DNA of 64,000 nucleotides from Asticcacaulis sp. ZE23SCel15 (GCF_030505395.1 NZ_CP130044.1:1969001-2033000); one strand, 5' to 3'. Shown: positions 45,820 to 56,401, counted from the stretch's first letter. Program-made: numbers and translations. The notes: a model not told the origin generated them from the sequence alone.

Positions 45820-47487
45820 ATGGCGCAACAGTTCATTTTCCAAATGCAGGGGCTGACCAAGCACTTCCCCGGCGGCAAGAAAATCTTCGAGAACATCTGG
45901 CTGAGCTTTTACTCCGACGCCAAAATCGGCGTGGTCGGGGTCAACGGGTCGGGTAAATCGACCCTACTCAAGATCATGGCCGGTCTCGATAAGGAATTTT
46001 CCGGTGAGGCCAAGGCCGCCGACGGCACGAAGATGGGCTACCTGCAGCAGGAGCCCCATCTGGACAATTCCAAGACCGTCTGGGAAAACGTCATCGACTG
46101 GTGCGAAGAAAAGAAGATCTTTGATCGCTTCAACAAAGTCGCCGAGCAGATGGGCGAAGAATATACCGACGAGCTGATGGAGGAGATGAACGCCCTTCAG
46201 GAAAAGATCGACGCCGGCGATTTGTGGGACATCAATTCGCGCATTGAAATGGCGATGGACGCCCTGCGCTGCCCGCCCAATGAATCTGGCGTGACCAAGC
46301 TGTCCGGCGGTGAAAAGCGCCGGGTAGCACTTGCCCGACTGCTGCTGTCAAAGCCTGATATGCTGCTGCTGGACGAGCCTACCAACCACCTCGATGCGGA
46401 ATTGGTGGCGTGGCTTCAGCACCACCTTGAGCAGTTTCCGGGCTGCGTCATCCTTGTCACCCACGACCGTTACTTCCTCAATCAGGTCACCAAGTGGACG
46501 CTGGAACTCGACCGCGGCAAGGGTGTACCTCACGAAGGCAACTATTCAAGCTGGCTTGAGGCCAAGCAAAAGCGCGTGGTGCAGGAACAATCGGAATCCG
46601 AAGCCCGTCAACGCGCCCTCACCAAGGAACTGGACTGGGTGCGCTCCGGCGCCAAGGCCCGTCAGGCCAAGTCCAAGGCCCGTCTGGCGGCCTATGATGA
46701 GATGGTGCGCGAACAGGAAAATTCGCGTCAGGCTCAGTCGTTTGCCACCATCCAGATTCCGCCCGGACCGCGCCTCGGCAACCTCGTGCTCGAAGTCACC
46801 GGCCTTCAGAAAGAATACGGCGATAAGCTGTTGTTTAAGGATCTGACCTTCCGCCTGCCGCCCAATGGGATTGTTGGTGTCATCGGCCCGAACGGTGCCG
46901 GTAAATCGACACTGTTCAAGCTGATTACCGGTGTCGAGCAACCCGACGCGGGTACGCTGAAACTCGGTGAAACCGTCAAACTGGCCTATGTCGATCAGAG
47001 CCGCGACGACCTCAATCCCGACCACACCGTCTGGCAGGCCATTTCCGGCGGCACCGATGTGATGATTGTCGGCAAGCGCGAAATCAACAGTCGGTCCTAT
47101 GTCGGCGGCTTTAACTTCAAGGGCGGCGACCAGCAAAAGAAGGTTGGCCTGCTGTCCGGTGGTGAGCGCAACCGCGTCCACCTGGCCAAGACTTTGGCGT
47201 CCGGCGGCAATGTCATCCTGCTCGATGAACCGACCAACGATCTGGATATCGAAACCTTGCAGGCCCTTGAAGAGGCGCTGGAAGAATTCGCAGGCTGCGC
47301 CGTGGTCATCTCCCACGACCGCTGGTTCCTCGACCGTCTGGCGACCCACATCCTCGCGTTTGAGGGCGACAGCCACGTCGAATGGTTCGAAGGCAACTTC
47401 GAAATGTACGAAGAAGACAAAAAGCGCCGTCTGGGTACGGATAGTCTTATCCCGCATCGGATCAAGTTCCAGAAGTTCGCCCGATAG
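45820..47487 (+). CDS. ettA: ABC-F protein, energy-dependent translational throttle
   Basis: Ribosome-binding ABC-F ATPase that gates entry into elongation according to ADP/ATP. 555 residues from ATG 45820; a GTG at 45808 is less likely. Two ABC domains: Walker [10 protein letters not shown] and GPNGAGKST, signatures [16 protein letters not shown] and [15 protein letters not shown], Walker [12 protein letters not shown] and [11 protein letters not shown]. The linker contains [18 protein letters not shown] and no membrane segment. Confidence 0.96.
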   Translation: MAQQFIFQMQGLTKHFPGGKKIFENIWLSFYSDAKIGVVGVNGSGKSTLLKIMAGLDKEFSGEAKAADGTKMGYLQQEPHLDNSKTVWENVIDWCEEKKIFDRFNKVAEQMGEEYTDELMEEMNALQEKIDAGDLWDINSRIEMAMDALRCPPNESGVTKLSGGEKRRVALARLLLSKPDMLLLDEPTNHLDAELVAWLQHHLEQFPGCVILVTHDRYFLNQVTKWTLELDRGKGVPHEGNYSSWLEAKQKRVVQEQSESEARQRALTKELDWVRSGAKARQAKSKARLAAYDEMVREQENSRQAQSFATIQIPPGPRLGNLVLEVTGLQKEYGDKLLFKDLTFRLPPNGIVGVIGPNGAGKSTLFKLITGVEQPDAGTLKLGETVKLAYVDQSRDDLNPDHTVWQAISGGTDVMIVGKREINSRSYVGGFNFKGGDQQKKVGLLSGGERNRVHLAKTLASGGNVILLDEPTNDLDIETLQALEEALEEFAGCAVVISHDRWFLDRLATHILAFEGDSHVEWFEGNFEMYEEDKKRRLGTDSLIPHRIKFQKFAR

Positions 47488-47545
47488 CAGGGTCGCGGAC
47501 CCTGCACCCGTAATTGGGAGCGGGTGGTTGGGTCTGAAATTATTT

Positions 47546-47585
47546 AACAGGCGGAGATGGCGACATCCCCGCCTGTTTTCTTTTT
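47546..47585 (+). terminator. Terminator of ettA
   Basis: Stem aacaggcggagatg/catccccgcctgtt with one mismatch and a short loop, followed by TTCTTTTT. Confidence 0.9.
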
Positions 47586-47650
47586 ATGGAAAAAGCTTGA
47601 CTGAAGTTGCGTTTTGAACAATGTTCATTTTCTATTGATGGGGGGATATC

Positions 47651-49057
47651 ATGTTGAAGCGTTTGTGCGCCCAATTCTTAGTCAGCTTGGTTTTGTTGTT
47701 TCCGTTTCAAATGGCTGCGGCAGCCCAGGAAACTGTCAATGATATTACACAGCTCAATCCAATAGCGGTTGAGCGTGTTATCGCGCCAACGTCAGTCGCA
47801 GAAATCAGTCAACTCGTGGGGCGTCATAACGGGCCCATTTCCATTGGTGGTGGTCGGTACAGTCAGGGCGGTCAAACCGCGTGTGAAAACTGCTTGTTTA
47901 TCGATATGCGTCAGATGAACCGGGTGTTGAGCCTTGATGTGGCGCGCAAACAAATAACGGTTGAGGCTGGTATAAGCTGGCGCGCCGTTCAGGAAGTCAT
48001 TGATCCCGAAAACCTTTCGATGCGGATTATGCAGAGCTTTTCGAACTTCACAGTGGGCGGTTCATTAAGTGTTAATGCTCATGGACGGTACGTCGGGGAA
48101 GGGCCGCTAGTACGCTCAGTAGATTCGATAAAGATGGTTTTGGCGGATGGATCGGTTGTAACGGCCAGCCGCACTGAAAATTCGCAACAGTTTTTCGGCG
48201 CTATCGGAGGTTATGGAGGTGTGGGCGTCATTGTTGAGGCCACACTGAATCTGACCGATAATGTGCCGGTTGAGCGTGTGGCGGCACGCATGAAGGTCAC
48301 GGATTACAAGGCCTGGTTCTTCGAGAACATTCGCGGATCTAAGACCGCTGTATTTCATAACGCGACGCTTTACCCTTCTGAGTATAGTGATCTGAATGTC
48401 ATCACGATCAGCACAACGGATAAGTCAGTCGATATTCCGGATCGTCTGGCCCCGCCTAATCCAGCCGGTGGCGTTAAGCGATCGCTTATAGCATGGCTGT
48501 CTAACGGGGCTCTGGGGAAGCAGGTTAAGCAGTACATCTACGATCCTGCGATTTATACAAAGCCGCGTGTGGCATGGCGAAATTATGAAGCCAGCATGGA
48601 TGTAGCCAGCATAGAACCTGCATCGAGAGAGAAAGCGACCTATGTTTTGCAGGAATACTTCATCCCGGTAGAGCATTTTGATGAGTTTGTGCCCCGATTA
48701 CGTACGATTTTGTCGGATCGTAAGGTCAATGTTCTGAATGTGTCCATTCGACATGCTTTGCCGGATAAGGATACACTTCTGTCATGGGCGCCGACCGAGG
48801 TTTTTTCGATTGTTATTTATTACCAGCAGGGCACAACTGAGGCGGATAAGCAGGTCGTGGGAGCTTGGACGCGTGAGTTGATCGGTGCCGCGCTGGACAA
48901 TGGCGGGCGTTATTATTTGCCCTATCAAATCCATGCAACACGAGAACAATTTCTGAAAGCCTATGAGCGAGCGCCGGAATATTTCGAACTAAAGCAACGG
49001 GTCGATCCGAATTACAAGTTTCGGAACAAGCTATGGGAGGCTTATTACCGGCCTTAA
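47651..49057 (+). CDS. Exported FAD-binding oxidase, ALO/GlcD type
   Basis: 468 residues with GGGGG before the ATG. N-terminal Sec signal peptide ending about MAAAAQE. The PCMH-type FAD domain has RVIAPTSVAEISQLVGRH, ISIGGGRYSQGG, NFTVGGSLSVNAHGRYVGEGPLVRSV and GAIGGYGGVGVIVEATL. The C-terminal half resembles D-arabinono-lactone/alditol oxidases and ends in RVDPNYKFRNKLWEAYY. An exported flavin oxidase using Sec rather than Tat is unusual. Substrate unknown. Confidence 0.85.
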   Translation: MLKRLCAQFLVSLVLLFPFQMAAAAQETVNDITQLNPIAVERVIAPTSVAEISQLVGRHNGPISIGGGRYSQGGQTACENCLFIDMRQMNRVLSLDVARKQITVEAGISWRAVQEVIDPENLSMRIMQSFSNFTVGGSLSVNAHGRYVGEGPLVRSVDSIKMVLADGSVVTASRTENSQQFFGAIGGYGGVGVIVEATLNLTDNVPVERVAARMKVTDYKAWFFENIRGSKTAVFHNATLYPSEYSDLNVITISTTDKSVDIPDRLAPPNPAGGVKRSLIAWLSNGALGKQVKQYIYDPAIYTKPRVAWRNYEASMDVASIEPASREKATYVLQEYFIPVEHFDEFVPRLRTILSDRKVNVLNVSIRHALPDKDTLLSWAPTEVFSIVIYYQQGTTEADKQVVGAWTRELIGAALDNGGRYYLPYQIHATREQFLKAYERAPEYFELKQRVDPNYKFRNKLWEAYYRP

Positions 49058-49717
49058 CACCGAGGCCACTAAGCTCGCCCGGTATTCAAACCCCAGCGAT
49101 TTATAGAGATCAATCGCCACCTGATTGTCGGCATAGGTGTGCAGAAACGCTGTCTCGCCCCGCGCAAGGATACGGCGCGCGACAAGGCGCATCAGGCCCG
49201 CCGCATAGCCGCGGCCGCGAAAGTCGGGGTGAGTGCAGACACCGCTGACCTCGGAAAAGCCGTCAATTTTCATGCGCTCACCGGCCATAGCGACCAGCCG
49301 GCCGTCATGCTTGATGCCGATGAACGCCGACAGTTCGTTTGTGCGCTCAGCAAACGGGCCGGGCTGGGTCAGGCGAGCCAGAGCCAGCATCTCAGGCCCA
49401 TCGACGTGGGTTAGCTCAACCGCCTCAAAGTTTTCACCACCCGGAGTGATGTGCGTGGCCGTCATCTGGTGGCACAGGGCGAGCTTAACGACCTCGAACC
49501 CGGCAGGTGCTGAAATCGCAGCCTTTTCCACCACCCAGAACCCGTCCGGGCCCGGCGTCAAGGCAGCCAGCGGCTCCGGCGACCCATCAAAGCTGGCGGC
49601 AAACGGACCAAACGCCGGATCAAGCTTTAACGCGCGATCATCACCGTGCGCCAGATGCGCCCAGCCGGAATTGAGCGCGCTCCATACCGGTCGGTCGAGA
49701 GGATGAGTTATCGTCAT
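49031..49717 (-). CDS. GNAT-family N-acetyltransferase
   Basis: 228 residues from ATG 49717; a GTG at 49726 directly after the DUF486 stop is the alternative. The acetyl-CoA motif FRGRGYAAGLMRLVARRILARGE, the following FLHTYADNQVAIDLYKSLGFEYR and the FR47-like C-terminus mark the GNAT fold. Substrate unknown. The end overlaps the convergent oxidase gene by 27 bp. Confidence 0.9.
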   Translation of the reverse strand: MTITHPLDRPVWSALNSGWAHLAHGDDRALKLDPAFGPFAASFDGSPEPLAALTPGPDGFWVVEKAAISAPAGFEVVKLALCHQMTATHITPGGENFEAVELTHVDGPEMLALARLTQPGPFAERTNELSAFIGIKHDGRLVAMAGERMKIDGFSEVSGVCTHPDFRGRGYAAGLMRLVARRILARGETAFLHTYADNQVAIDLYKSLGFEYRASLVASVLRPVISLP

Positions 49718-49726
49718 ACGGTTCAC

Positions 49727-50077
49727 TTAAGGCTTATAGAAGATAAACGCGGCCCCCGCCGCGATCAGGGTAAAGCCAATCACGGTCGTCCATTTGAGCG
49801 GCTCCCCCAGATACCAGACCGAAAACGCCGCAAATATCGTCAGGGTAATGACTTCCTGTATCGTCTTAAGCTGCACGGCATTGAACGTGCCGTAGCCGAT
49901 GCGGTTGGCGGGCACCATCAGGCAGTATTCAAAAAACGCGATCCCCCAACTGACCAGAATGACTACCCATAGTTTCTCGGTCTTGAACTTAAGGTGCCCG
50001 TACCAGGCAAAGGTCATGAAAATGTTCGAGGCGATCAGAAGGCCGATGGTGGTGACGCTAACTGGCAAATTCGGCAT
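49727..50077 (-). CDS. DUF486 small membrane protein, DMT superfamily
   Basis: 116 residues with four hydrophobic helices, SNIFMTFAWYGHLKF, LVSWGIAFFEYCLMVPANRIGYGTFNAVQLKTIQEVITL typical of DUF486, which resembles small multidrug-resistance type transporters. Function unknown. Its stop is contiguous with the possible GTG start of the acetyltransferase, so the two are probably co-translated. Confidence 0.88.
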   Translation of the reverse strand: MPNLPVSVTTIGLLIASNIFMTFAWYGHLKFKTEKLWVVILVSWGIAFFEYCLMVPANRIGYGTFNAVQLKTIQEVITLTIFAAFSVWYLGEPLKWTTVIGFTLIAAGAAFIFYKP

Positions 50078-50158
50078 GGGAATCCCTTTTGAGATACAGC
50101 GATGTTTGCCAATATCCCCGTCCCCCTGTCAATGATCGGTGATCCCGTGCAGGCGACG

Positions 50159-51409
50159 ATGCGTAAGGGTTATATGCGACCAAACGCTTTGAACCTTTTG
50201 ACCTATGGTCTGCTCGCCTTGCCGGTGGCCTTTGCAGGCTTGCCGCTGTTTATCCATGCCCCGGATTATTATGCGACCGATTTGGGCGTGCCGCTGGCCG
50301 CGATGGGGGCGGTCTTGGTGGGACTGCGGCTGATTGATGCCGTGCAGGACCCGTTGATCGGGAGTTTAAGCGACCGCTTTCATGAGATGCGCCGTTGGGT
50401 TGTGATGTCTGGCGCGGTGCTGCTTGGAGCGGGGTTCTGGATGCTGTTTCATCCGGTGGGCGATGCGCTAATGTGGATGGCCTTAAGCATCCTGATCTGC
50501 ACCACCGGCTTTTCCATGGTCGGCATTAATCTTCAGGCGATGGGTGGGCTGTGGCAGATAGGTAGCTCTGAGCGCGTTAAGGTCGCTGGGGTACGCGAAG
50601 GTTTAGGCCTGATCGGCCTGTTGCTGGGGTCAGTGACGCCGACCGTGCTGGCGCGGTCGATGTCAGCGGGGCCCGCTTTTCATTGGCTGTCGGTGCTGTG
50701 TCTGATAAGTTTGATCATCGGCGCGGCGGCCTTCTGGCGCTGGTCGGGGGTGGCGGCGATAGCGCGTCCAGCCAAGGTGGTGTCGCTGAATTACCTGACC
50801 CTTATCCGCGAACCGTGGTTGCGGCGGTTCACCCTGACCTACGGCCTGAGCAGTCTGGCCTCAGCCATACCGGCGGTGCTGATCATATTTTACGTGCGTG
50901 ATCATTTGAATGCGCAAGATTTTACCGGCCTGTTTCTTATTCTCTATTTCGTCAGCGGTGCCGCCACCATGCCGCTGTGGCAGCGCATTTCGGCCCGCTT
51001 CGGTAAGGGACGGACGTGGGGTCTGAGCATGGTGCAGGCCAGCCTGACCTTTGTATGGGCGTTTTTTCTGCCGCCGGGTGCGGTTATTATGTTTGCTGTA
51101 GTGTGCATATTGTCTGGCACGGCGTTCGGGGCTGATCTGGCTTTGCCGTCGGCGATCATTGCCGACCGGCTTGAGGCGCAAGGCCATGAAACCGCAGCCA
51201 GCCGTTATTATGCTCTGCTGGCCTTTCTATCAAAGCTGGCCCTGTCGCTGGCCACGGGGTTGAGCCTCCCAGCATTAGCCGCGCTCGGCTATCAGCCCGG
51301 TGTGGCCGACAGTGGTGGCTATCTGCCGCTATTTTACGCGCTCATACCCTGCGTCATCAAAGTCATGGCGGCCTTAAGTCTTCGCCTTAGCCCGCTGTAT
51401 CGCCATTAG
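50159..51409 (+). CDS. MFS transporter, sugar:cation symporter (GPH) type
   Basis: 416 residues from ATG 50159; ATG 50174 has a better-spaced AAGGG and may be the true start. Twelve hydrophobic segments. Early motif VLVGLRLIDAVQDPLIGSLSDRF matches the GPH/melibiose-type D-x-x-x-D-P-x-x-G-x-x-x-D-R signature. Substrate cannot be told. It stands divergent from the DUF486 gene. Confidence 0.87.
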   Translation: MRKGYMRPNALNLLTYGLLALPVAFAGLPLFIHAPDYYATDLGVPLAAMGAVLVGLRLIDAVQDPLIGSLSDRFHEMRRWVVMSGAVLLGAGFWMLFHPVGDALMWMALSILICTTGFSMVGINLQAMGGLWQIGSSERVKVAGVREGLGLIGLLLGSVTPTVLARSMSAGPAFHWLSVLCLISLIIGAAAFWRWSGVAAIARPAKVVSLNYLTLIREPWLRRFTLTYGLSSLASAIPAVLIIFYVRDHLNAQDFTGLFLILYFVSGAATMPLWQRISARFGKGRTWGLSMVQASLTFVWAFFLPPGAVIMFAVVCILSGTAFGADLALPSAIIADRLEAQGHETAASRYYALLAFLSKLALSLATGLSLPALAALGYQPGVADSGGYLPLFYALIPCVIKVMAALSLRLSPLYRH

Positions 51410-51498
51410 TAAATTTATAAAGATTAACGCGTATACGATTTAAGCTCTGAGTATCGGGGCAGGTCGCGGGCGCGACATGCGTGGCAAAAGGCCTGCAC

Positions 51499-53142
51499 AT
51501 GAGTGAAAATTATAAAGCGCAGAGAGACAGCTATATTGCCTATTCTCTGGCGGCGGCAGATCTTTTGATTGAGGTCGGTCTGGATCTGACCATCAAATCG
51601 GTCGTCGGTGCGGCCCGCACGCTTTTGGGGGCTGAGGGCGCTGCCCTCAAAGGCCGCTCGGTCATCGAACTGTTTCAGCCGCAGGATCAGGCCTTTCTGC
51701 AACGAAAACTGAAAGATACCACGAAAAAGGGTCGTATCGATCCGGTCGCGGTTTATCTGAGGGCAGAGGGCAAGACCGCTATGCTGGTCAATGTCGGGGC
51801 GTGCTTTATCCCGTCACGAGCCGACGAAATCCATCTGACCTTAAGCATCCTCAACAATGTTCGCCCTGATGCGCCGGATCAGGATGAGACCGGACTAGTG
51901 ACGGCTGAGCGTTTTAACGAACTGGCGCTCGATATCATTCGCGCCGGGGCGTCAAAAGCCGCTGATCTCGACATGACCCTGATCAAGCTCAAAGGGCTGA
52001 CCAAGGTGCGCACGACCTTAAGTAACGATCAGCAGGCCCTGCTGATGCAGGAAATCGCCGGGGTGTTGCGGGCAAACTCTGTAGCGGGGCAGGGCGGGGC
52101 CTTGCCTGACGACAGCTTTGGCGTGTTGCGACCGGCCAGTGATCAGCACGCCGAGGCGCGTCTGATGGCCGAAATCGATGCGGTGGGGCAGGCAGCGGGA
52201 TTGGCCAGCGGGGCGCTTGGGCCCAAGATGATGTCGATCCACCTTAAGACCGGCAATCTGGATCACGCGGCGATCAAAAAGGCGCTGGCCTATATCACCC
52301 AGACCTTTGCCAAATCACCTGATCAGGTGCCTCCGACCATCGAAGCCAGTCTGGAAGCGGCCATGGAAGACACGGTGGCGGAGTTTTCATCGATCAAATC
52401 GGTGATCGACAATGGTGATTTCCAGATATTCTATCAGCCGATTGTGCGTCTTTATGACCGCACGGTCCACCACCATGAGGCCCTCCTGCGCCTTAAGGAT
52501 GGCCGTAATCTCTATGACACCATCAATTTTTCCGAACAGATTGGCCTGATCCACGATCTTGATCTGGCGGTGTGCCAAAAGGTGCTGTCGGCGGTGGGCG
52601 CGCAGGCTGACGCGGTTGTGGCGGTCAATATTTCAGGCCAATCGATTGCCAGCCCGCAGTTCGGCCACGATTTCCGCAAGCTGATCCAGCCGTACCGCAA
52701 CCTTAACAAGCGCGTGATGTTCGAGATCACCGAAACCGGTGAGGTCAAGGATTTCGAGACGGCGCGCCGGTTCATTGCCTGGCTGCATCAGATGTCGTTC
52801 CGGGTGTGTCTGGATGACTTCGGATCAGGCGCGGCGTCTTATAATTATCTGCGCCATTTTGAGGTTGATTTCGTCAAGATCGACGGGCCATTTCTGCGCG
52901 AAGCGGTGAATGATAGCCGCCAGCGCGCCCTGATCCGCTCGATTGTGTCGCTCAGCCATGAACTGGGCTGTCAGGTTATCGGCGAAATGATCGAAAACGC
53001 TGAAATGGACGAAATGGCCCGCCAGCTTAGTATCGAGTTTGGTCAGGGCTACCTGTTTGGCCGCCCCAGTCCGGATTTATCGAGTGCGGCGGTTTCCGCC
53101 GTCACGGCCCGCCGTAAGGGCGTCACCGAAAGCTGGGGGTAA
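51499..53142 (+). CDS. EAL-domain cyclic-di-GMP phosphodiesterase
   Basis: Soluble protein of 547 residues from ATG 51499, with AAAAGG upstream. The N-terminus (about 20-130) looks PAS-like and senses something unknown; no GGDEF domain. The EAL domain (about 300-535) keeps the metal and catalytic residues: HHEALLRL, NISGQS, FEITETG, DDFGSGAASYNYL, DFVKIDG, VIGEMIENAE and FGQGYLFGRP. Likely an active c-di-GMP hydrolase affecting motility or holdfast decisions. Confidence 0.92.
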   Translation: MSENYKAQRDSYIAYSLAAADLLIEVGLDLTIKSVVGAARTLLGAEGAALKGRSVIELFQPQDQAFLQRKLKDTTKKGRIDPVAVYLRAEGKTAMLVNVGACFIPSRADEIHLTLSILNNVRPDAPDQDETGLVTAERFNELALDIIRAGASKAADLDMTLIKLKGLTKVRTTLSNDQQALLMQEIAGVLRANSVAGQGGALPDDSFGVLRPASDQHAEARLMAEIDAVGQAAGLASGALGPKMMSIHLKTGNLDHAAIKKALAYITQTFAKSPDQVPPTIEASLEAAMEDTVAEFSSIKSVIDNGDFQIFYQPIVRLYDRTVHHHEALLRLKDGRNLYDTINFSEQIGLIHDLDLAVCQKVLSAVGAQADAVVAVNISGQSIASPQFGHDFRKLIQPYRNLNKRVMFEITETGEVKDFETARRFIAWLHQMSFRVCLDDFGSGAASYNYLRHFEVDFVKIDGPFLREAVNDSRQRALIRSIVSLSHELGCQVIGEMIENAEMDEMARQLSIEFGQGYLFGRPSPDLSSAAVSAVTARRKGVTESWG

Positions 53143-53248
53143 AGCCCTTGAGCGGATTTCGTTCAAGTTGAATCGAAATCGTGCTCTAAGTTTTTGATTT
53201 GTCGCATTTTTTAACGCCTAACCGATGCCCATTTAGGCGAAAAATGCT

Positions 53249-55234
53249 CTAGGAAGGGTTGACGCTAAGGCGCTGAACATCGCGCAGGGCGTTGTCGGCC
53301 ATAGCCTTGAGCCCGGCATGACCCGGCATTTGGGCGGATAACTCCGAAAAGACCTCATAGGCCTTGCGATACATCGGTGCGGCCTTATGGTGTTCACCCT
53401 GAATTTCACGGATCTGCGCCAGACGGGCCAGAGCCATCGCCTGACCGGAACGCACCTGAATATTGCCCGGATCAAGATAGGCCAGGCTTTCGTTGATCAG
53501 GCTCAGTTCCTCAAACGCCGTCGCCGCCGTCGTCAGGTCACCGACCTTGAACTTGATATCGGCGTATTGGGTCAGAAGGCCTGAACGGGTTTGCGGGTCG
53601 CTGACCACGGCCAGTGCTCGGCCAATGACGGGGGCCAAGGCGTCGGTCCGGCCATCCATCTGATAGCGGCGGGCCAGATAGAGATGCACATTGGCATCGG
53701 ACGGATCAAGCTCGGACACCTGCTCATAGGCCAGCATGGCCTTGGGGTCGTCGCGGCCCATATGCAGGGCGCCGTAAATCCGCCACAGCTCCGCCGAATG
53801 GGCAAAGGCGCCGGCGTTCATCAGTTCATTGGCGATGGTCTGTAAGCGGCTGGCGGCGGCGGACAAATCTCCGCACGCAATCAGGTCAAAGACGTCGCGA
53901 GTTCTTGGGGATTTGTCATAATAGAGATAGCTGAGGCGCACCGACAATTCTTCGGCGGCGATCGGGCGGGTCGCGTCGGGCCACACGGACAGGGCGGTTG
54001 AGACCGCCTGACCGATTTCCTGCTCAGGCGTCAGCGCCGGGATGACGGGTGCCGGTTCCGGCGCGATTTCGGCTTCGACCGGCGCAAGCAAGGGGTGCGG
54101 TTCCACCATGATCGGCGCGGCGACGGCGGGTGCATAAGCATCATGGGCGGCGGGCGCAATGGGGGCCTGTGCAGGTGCCTCTGTCAATATCTCTGGGGCC
54201 GCAGGCGTTTCTATAAAGCGCATGGCCGAGGAAATGACCGCGTTGATATCGCTTTCGGGCAGTTCCCGCACTGAGGTTTCCGGCGTATCAGCCAGAAGGG
54301 CGGCTTCGATCGGGTCAGCAATTGTTTCAGCCATGGCCATAGGCGCGGCGGCTGGCTCTGGTTCGGTCAGGGGCTCACTGTAAACGGCGGCGGCAGGCTG
54401 AGGCTCTGCCGGACGCAGGGGAATGACCTCGGCCATCGGCGGGGCGGCCACCGCCACAGTCTCTGCGCTACGGTCGGATGACGACGGTGTGGAAATTCTC
54501 AACCCATGCTCCGGCGACAGGACATCGGTAGTTGCGGGCGTGGCCGCAGGGCGCGGTACATCGGCCGGACGACGTAGGGCGGACGCGTCCAGATGAGGCT
54601 TGGGCAGGCCAAAGGCATCGGCAGCATTGTCACCATAATGCGGGATCAACTCATGGCTGGAAGGCGCGGTCTGAGGAGCCTGGGATTGCGACAGGCCCGC
54701 CTGTGTTGTGGCGGGCGGGGCTTCAAACCGCAATGAGGCGCGGTTGCGGTTCGTCTGTTCAGGCGTATCTGCACTCAGATAATGGACACTGGCGGTCTTG
54801 AGCCCTTCGGCGTGAATTTGAAGCTGGTCTTCGGGGATGGCCAGATCAAAGTCATCACTGGCAATTGCGGACTGTGATGACGTGATTTTTGGGCGGCGGG
54901 ATACCGGCGCGGTCAGACGAAACAGGCAGCCGATGATGCCGATCAGAATGATGACGGCACCGATAAGCAATACGCCCGACGGAACGGTTTCGATGCGGGC
55001 CCAGCTTATCCAGTCCTCAGCCGGGCCACCCAGAGGCGCGTCGGCAATGAACATGGCCCCGGCGCACATCAAAAGCCCGGTCAGTATCAAAACTATAAAG
55101 CCGGTCAAAGGCTGGCGGTGGCGAGACTTTGAGGCCGTCATGACTTTGTCTGCGACCTTTGCTGAATCCGTCTCAGGCAGATGTTCGCCGTCTAAGGTTT
55201 CACCCATGTCCATATTGCTCACGTTTGCCCCCAT
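53249..55234 (-). CDS. Membrane-anchored protein with Ala/Pro linker and TPR domain
   Basis: 661 residues. Short acidic N-terminus, two membrane helices at about 45-70 and 85-107, a long Ala/Pro/Glu-rich low-complexity stretch (about 110-440) and a C-terminal TPR-like domain (LTQYADIKFKVGDLTTAATAFEELSLINESLAYLDPGNIQ). The topology suggests a helical hairpin anchor holding a flexible arm with a protein-binding head. No family known to me; resembles lineage-specific envelope scaffolds. Confidence 0.7.
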   Translation of the reverse strand: MGANVSNMDMGETLDGEHLPETDSAKVADKVMTASKSRHRQPLTGFIVLILTGLLMCAGAMFIADAPLGGPAEDWISWARIETVPSGVLLIGAVIILIGIIGCLFRLTAPVSRRPKITSSQSAIASDDFDLAIPEDQLQIHAEGLKTASVHYLSADTPEQTNRNRASLRFEAPPATTQAGLSQSQAPQTAPSSHELIPHYGDNAADAFGLPKPHLDASALRRPADVPRPAATPATTDVLSPEHGLRISTPSSSDRSAETVAVAAPPMAEVIPLRPAEPQPAAAVYSEPLTEPEPAAAPMAMAETIADPIEAALLADTPETSVRELPESDINAVISSAMRFIETPAAPEILTEAPAQAPIAPAAHDAYAPAVAAPIMVEPHPLLAPVEAEIAPEPAPVIPALTPEQEIGQAVSTALSVWPDATRPIAAEELSVRLSYLYYDKSPRTRDVFDLIACGDLSAAASRLQTIANELMNAGAFAHSAELWRIYGALHMGRDDPKAMLAYEQVSELDPSDANVHLYLARRYQMDGRTDALAPVIGRALAVVSDPQTRSGLLTQYADIKFKVGDLTTAATAFEELSLINESLAYLDPGNIQVRSGQAMALARLAQIREIQGEHHKAAPMYRKAYEVFSELSAQMPGHAGLKAMADNALRDVQRLSVNPS

Positions 55235-55488
55235 AACCGGCCGCTAGAACCTGATTACCCACAGCCTTGAGTTAAGCCTAAGCTTGGGCATCTGGCAATC
55301 GTATTGAAATCAATATGTCTCAAAAAGAAGCGCCATGACGCCCGTCGGGGCTAAATGTGCAACTTTTTGGCCACCCGCAGGCTGATCCCCTGCCGTGGCT
55401 TTCCCCGGGTTGCCCCCCGACTTGCTATGTGTGTTTGTTAACTATAGCTTATAAAGGTTTTGCGACATCTTAAATGGAAGGAGGGGGT

Positions 55489-55752
55489 GTGACCGTAACC
55501 GTTGATCAGTTTCTTAATGCCGCTCTTGACCGTGAGACGGATGCACAGACCGCAACACGGGCCTGCCGTACCTATTTCGATCTGGTGCGCGATCATGCCT
55601 TTTTTCAGCGCACCCTGATCCAGCGCGAACGGGCCCGCGGCGATATGGCGGCTGAGGACGAAGCCTGGCTCAAAGCCAGGGCCGCACTGGCACAGGTTGA
55701 GGTCAATCTGAGGGAAATTGAGCAGGCCTACGGGCTACCGCCTTCGGTTTAG
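55489..55752 (+). CDS. Small helical protein of unknown function before ruvC
   Basis: 87 residues from GTG 55489, which follows a GGAGGGGG ribosome site; an ATG at 55474 overlaps that site and is less likely. Helical and charged (HAFFQRTLIQRERARGDMAAEDEAWLKARAALAQVEVNLREIEQAYGLPP). First gene of a row leading into ruvCAB; 61 bp before ruvC. No family recognised. Confidence 0.68.
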   Translation: MTVTVDQFLNAALDRETDAQTATRACRTYFDLVRDHAFFQRTLIQRERARGDMAAEDEAWLKARAALAQVEVNLREIEQAYGLPPSV

Positions 55753-55813
55753 GCGCGTGCGTTAACCATTGTTCGGTTGCACGGGTGGAGAAGACCTGTT
55801 TTATATCGAACAT

Positions 55814-56401
55814 ATGAAGAACACGATTCGGATCATCGGACTTGATCCCGGTCTGCGCAGGCTGGGGTGGGGCGTTATCGACGTTGAGGGCGCACGCCTG
55901 TCGTGGGTCGGGCACGGGGTCATCACACCGGATGAGAAACAGGCCCTGTCGGATCGCCTGCTGGATTTGTTCGAGGGGCTGACGCAGGTGATTGAAACCT
56001 ATCACCCTGATGAAGCCGCGATCGAAGAAACCTTTGTGAATATGAATCCGGCCTCGACCCTTAAACTGGGCCATGCGCGGGCAGCAGCGATGCTGGCCCC
56101 GGCAAAGCTGGGCTTGAGCGTGGCGGAATACGCCGCACTTGATGTCAAAAAATCGGTGGTGGGGGCCGGGCGCGCCGATAAGGATCAGGTCCTGTTCATG
56201 GTCAAGCGCCTGCTGCCGCGCGCGGGGGCAGAGGCGACGCTCACAGCCGACATGGCTGATGCGCTGGCGGTAGCGATCACCCATGCCCATAAGCGTAAGA
56301 TGGCGATACTGCGCTCTAGCAGCGAAGCGTTAGGGCAAATAAAATCGCGCTCAAACAGCGTTAGCGGTAGCGCAACTAAAAACAAGCGGAGCGTAGCATG
56401 A
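55814..56401 (+). CDS. ruvC: Holliday junction endodeoxyribonuclease RuvC
   Basis: Resolves Holliday junctions by paired nicks. 195 residues from ATG 55814. The acidic catalytic residues sit in [24 protein letters not shown] and [21 protein letters not shown] follows as a long basic tail. The stop overlaps the ruvA start (ATGA), as expected for a ruvCAB operon. Confidence 0.97.
   Translation: MKNTIRIIGLDPGLRRLGWGVIDVEGARLSWVGHGVITPDEKQALSDRLLDLFEGLTQVIETYHPDEAAIEETFVNMNPASTLKLGHARAAAMLAPAKLGLSVAEYAALDVKKSVVGAGRADKDQVLFMVKRLLPRAGAEATLTADMADALAVAITHAHKRKMAILRSSSEALGQIKSRSNSVSGSATKNKRSVA

Noticed and set aside
55436-55452. CtrA-like site TTAACTATAGCTTAT before the ruvC operon
   Set aside because: One half departs from TTAA; too weak to claim without conservation.
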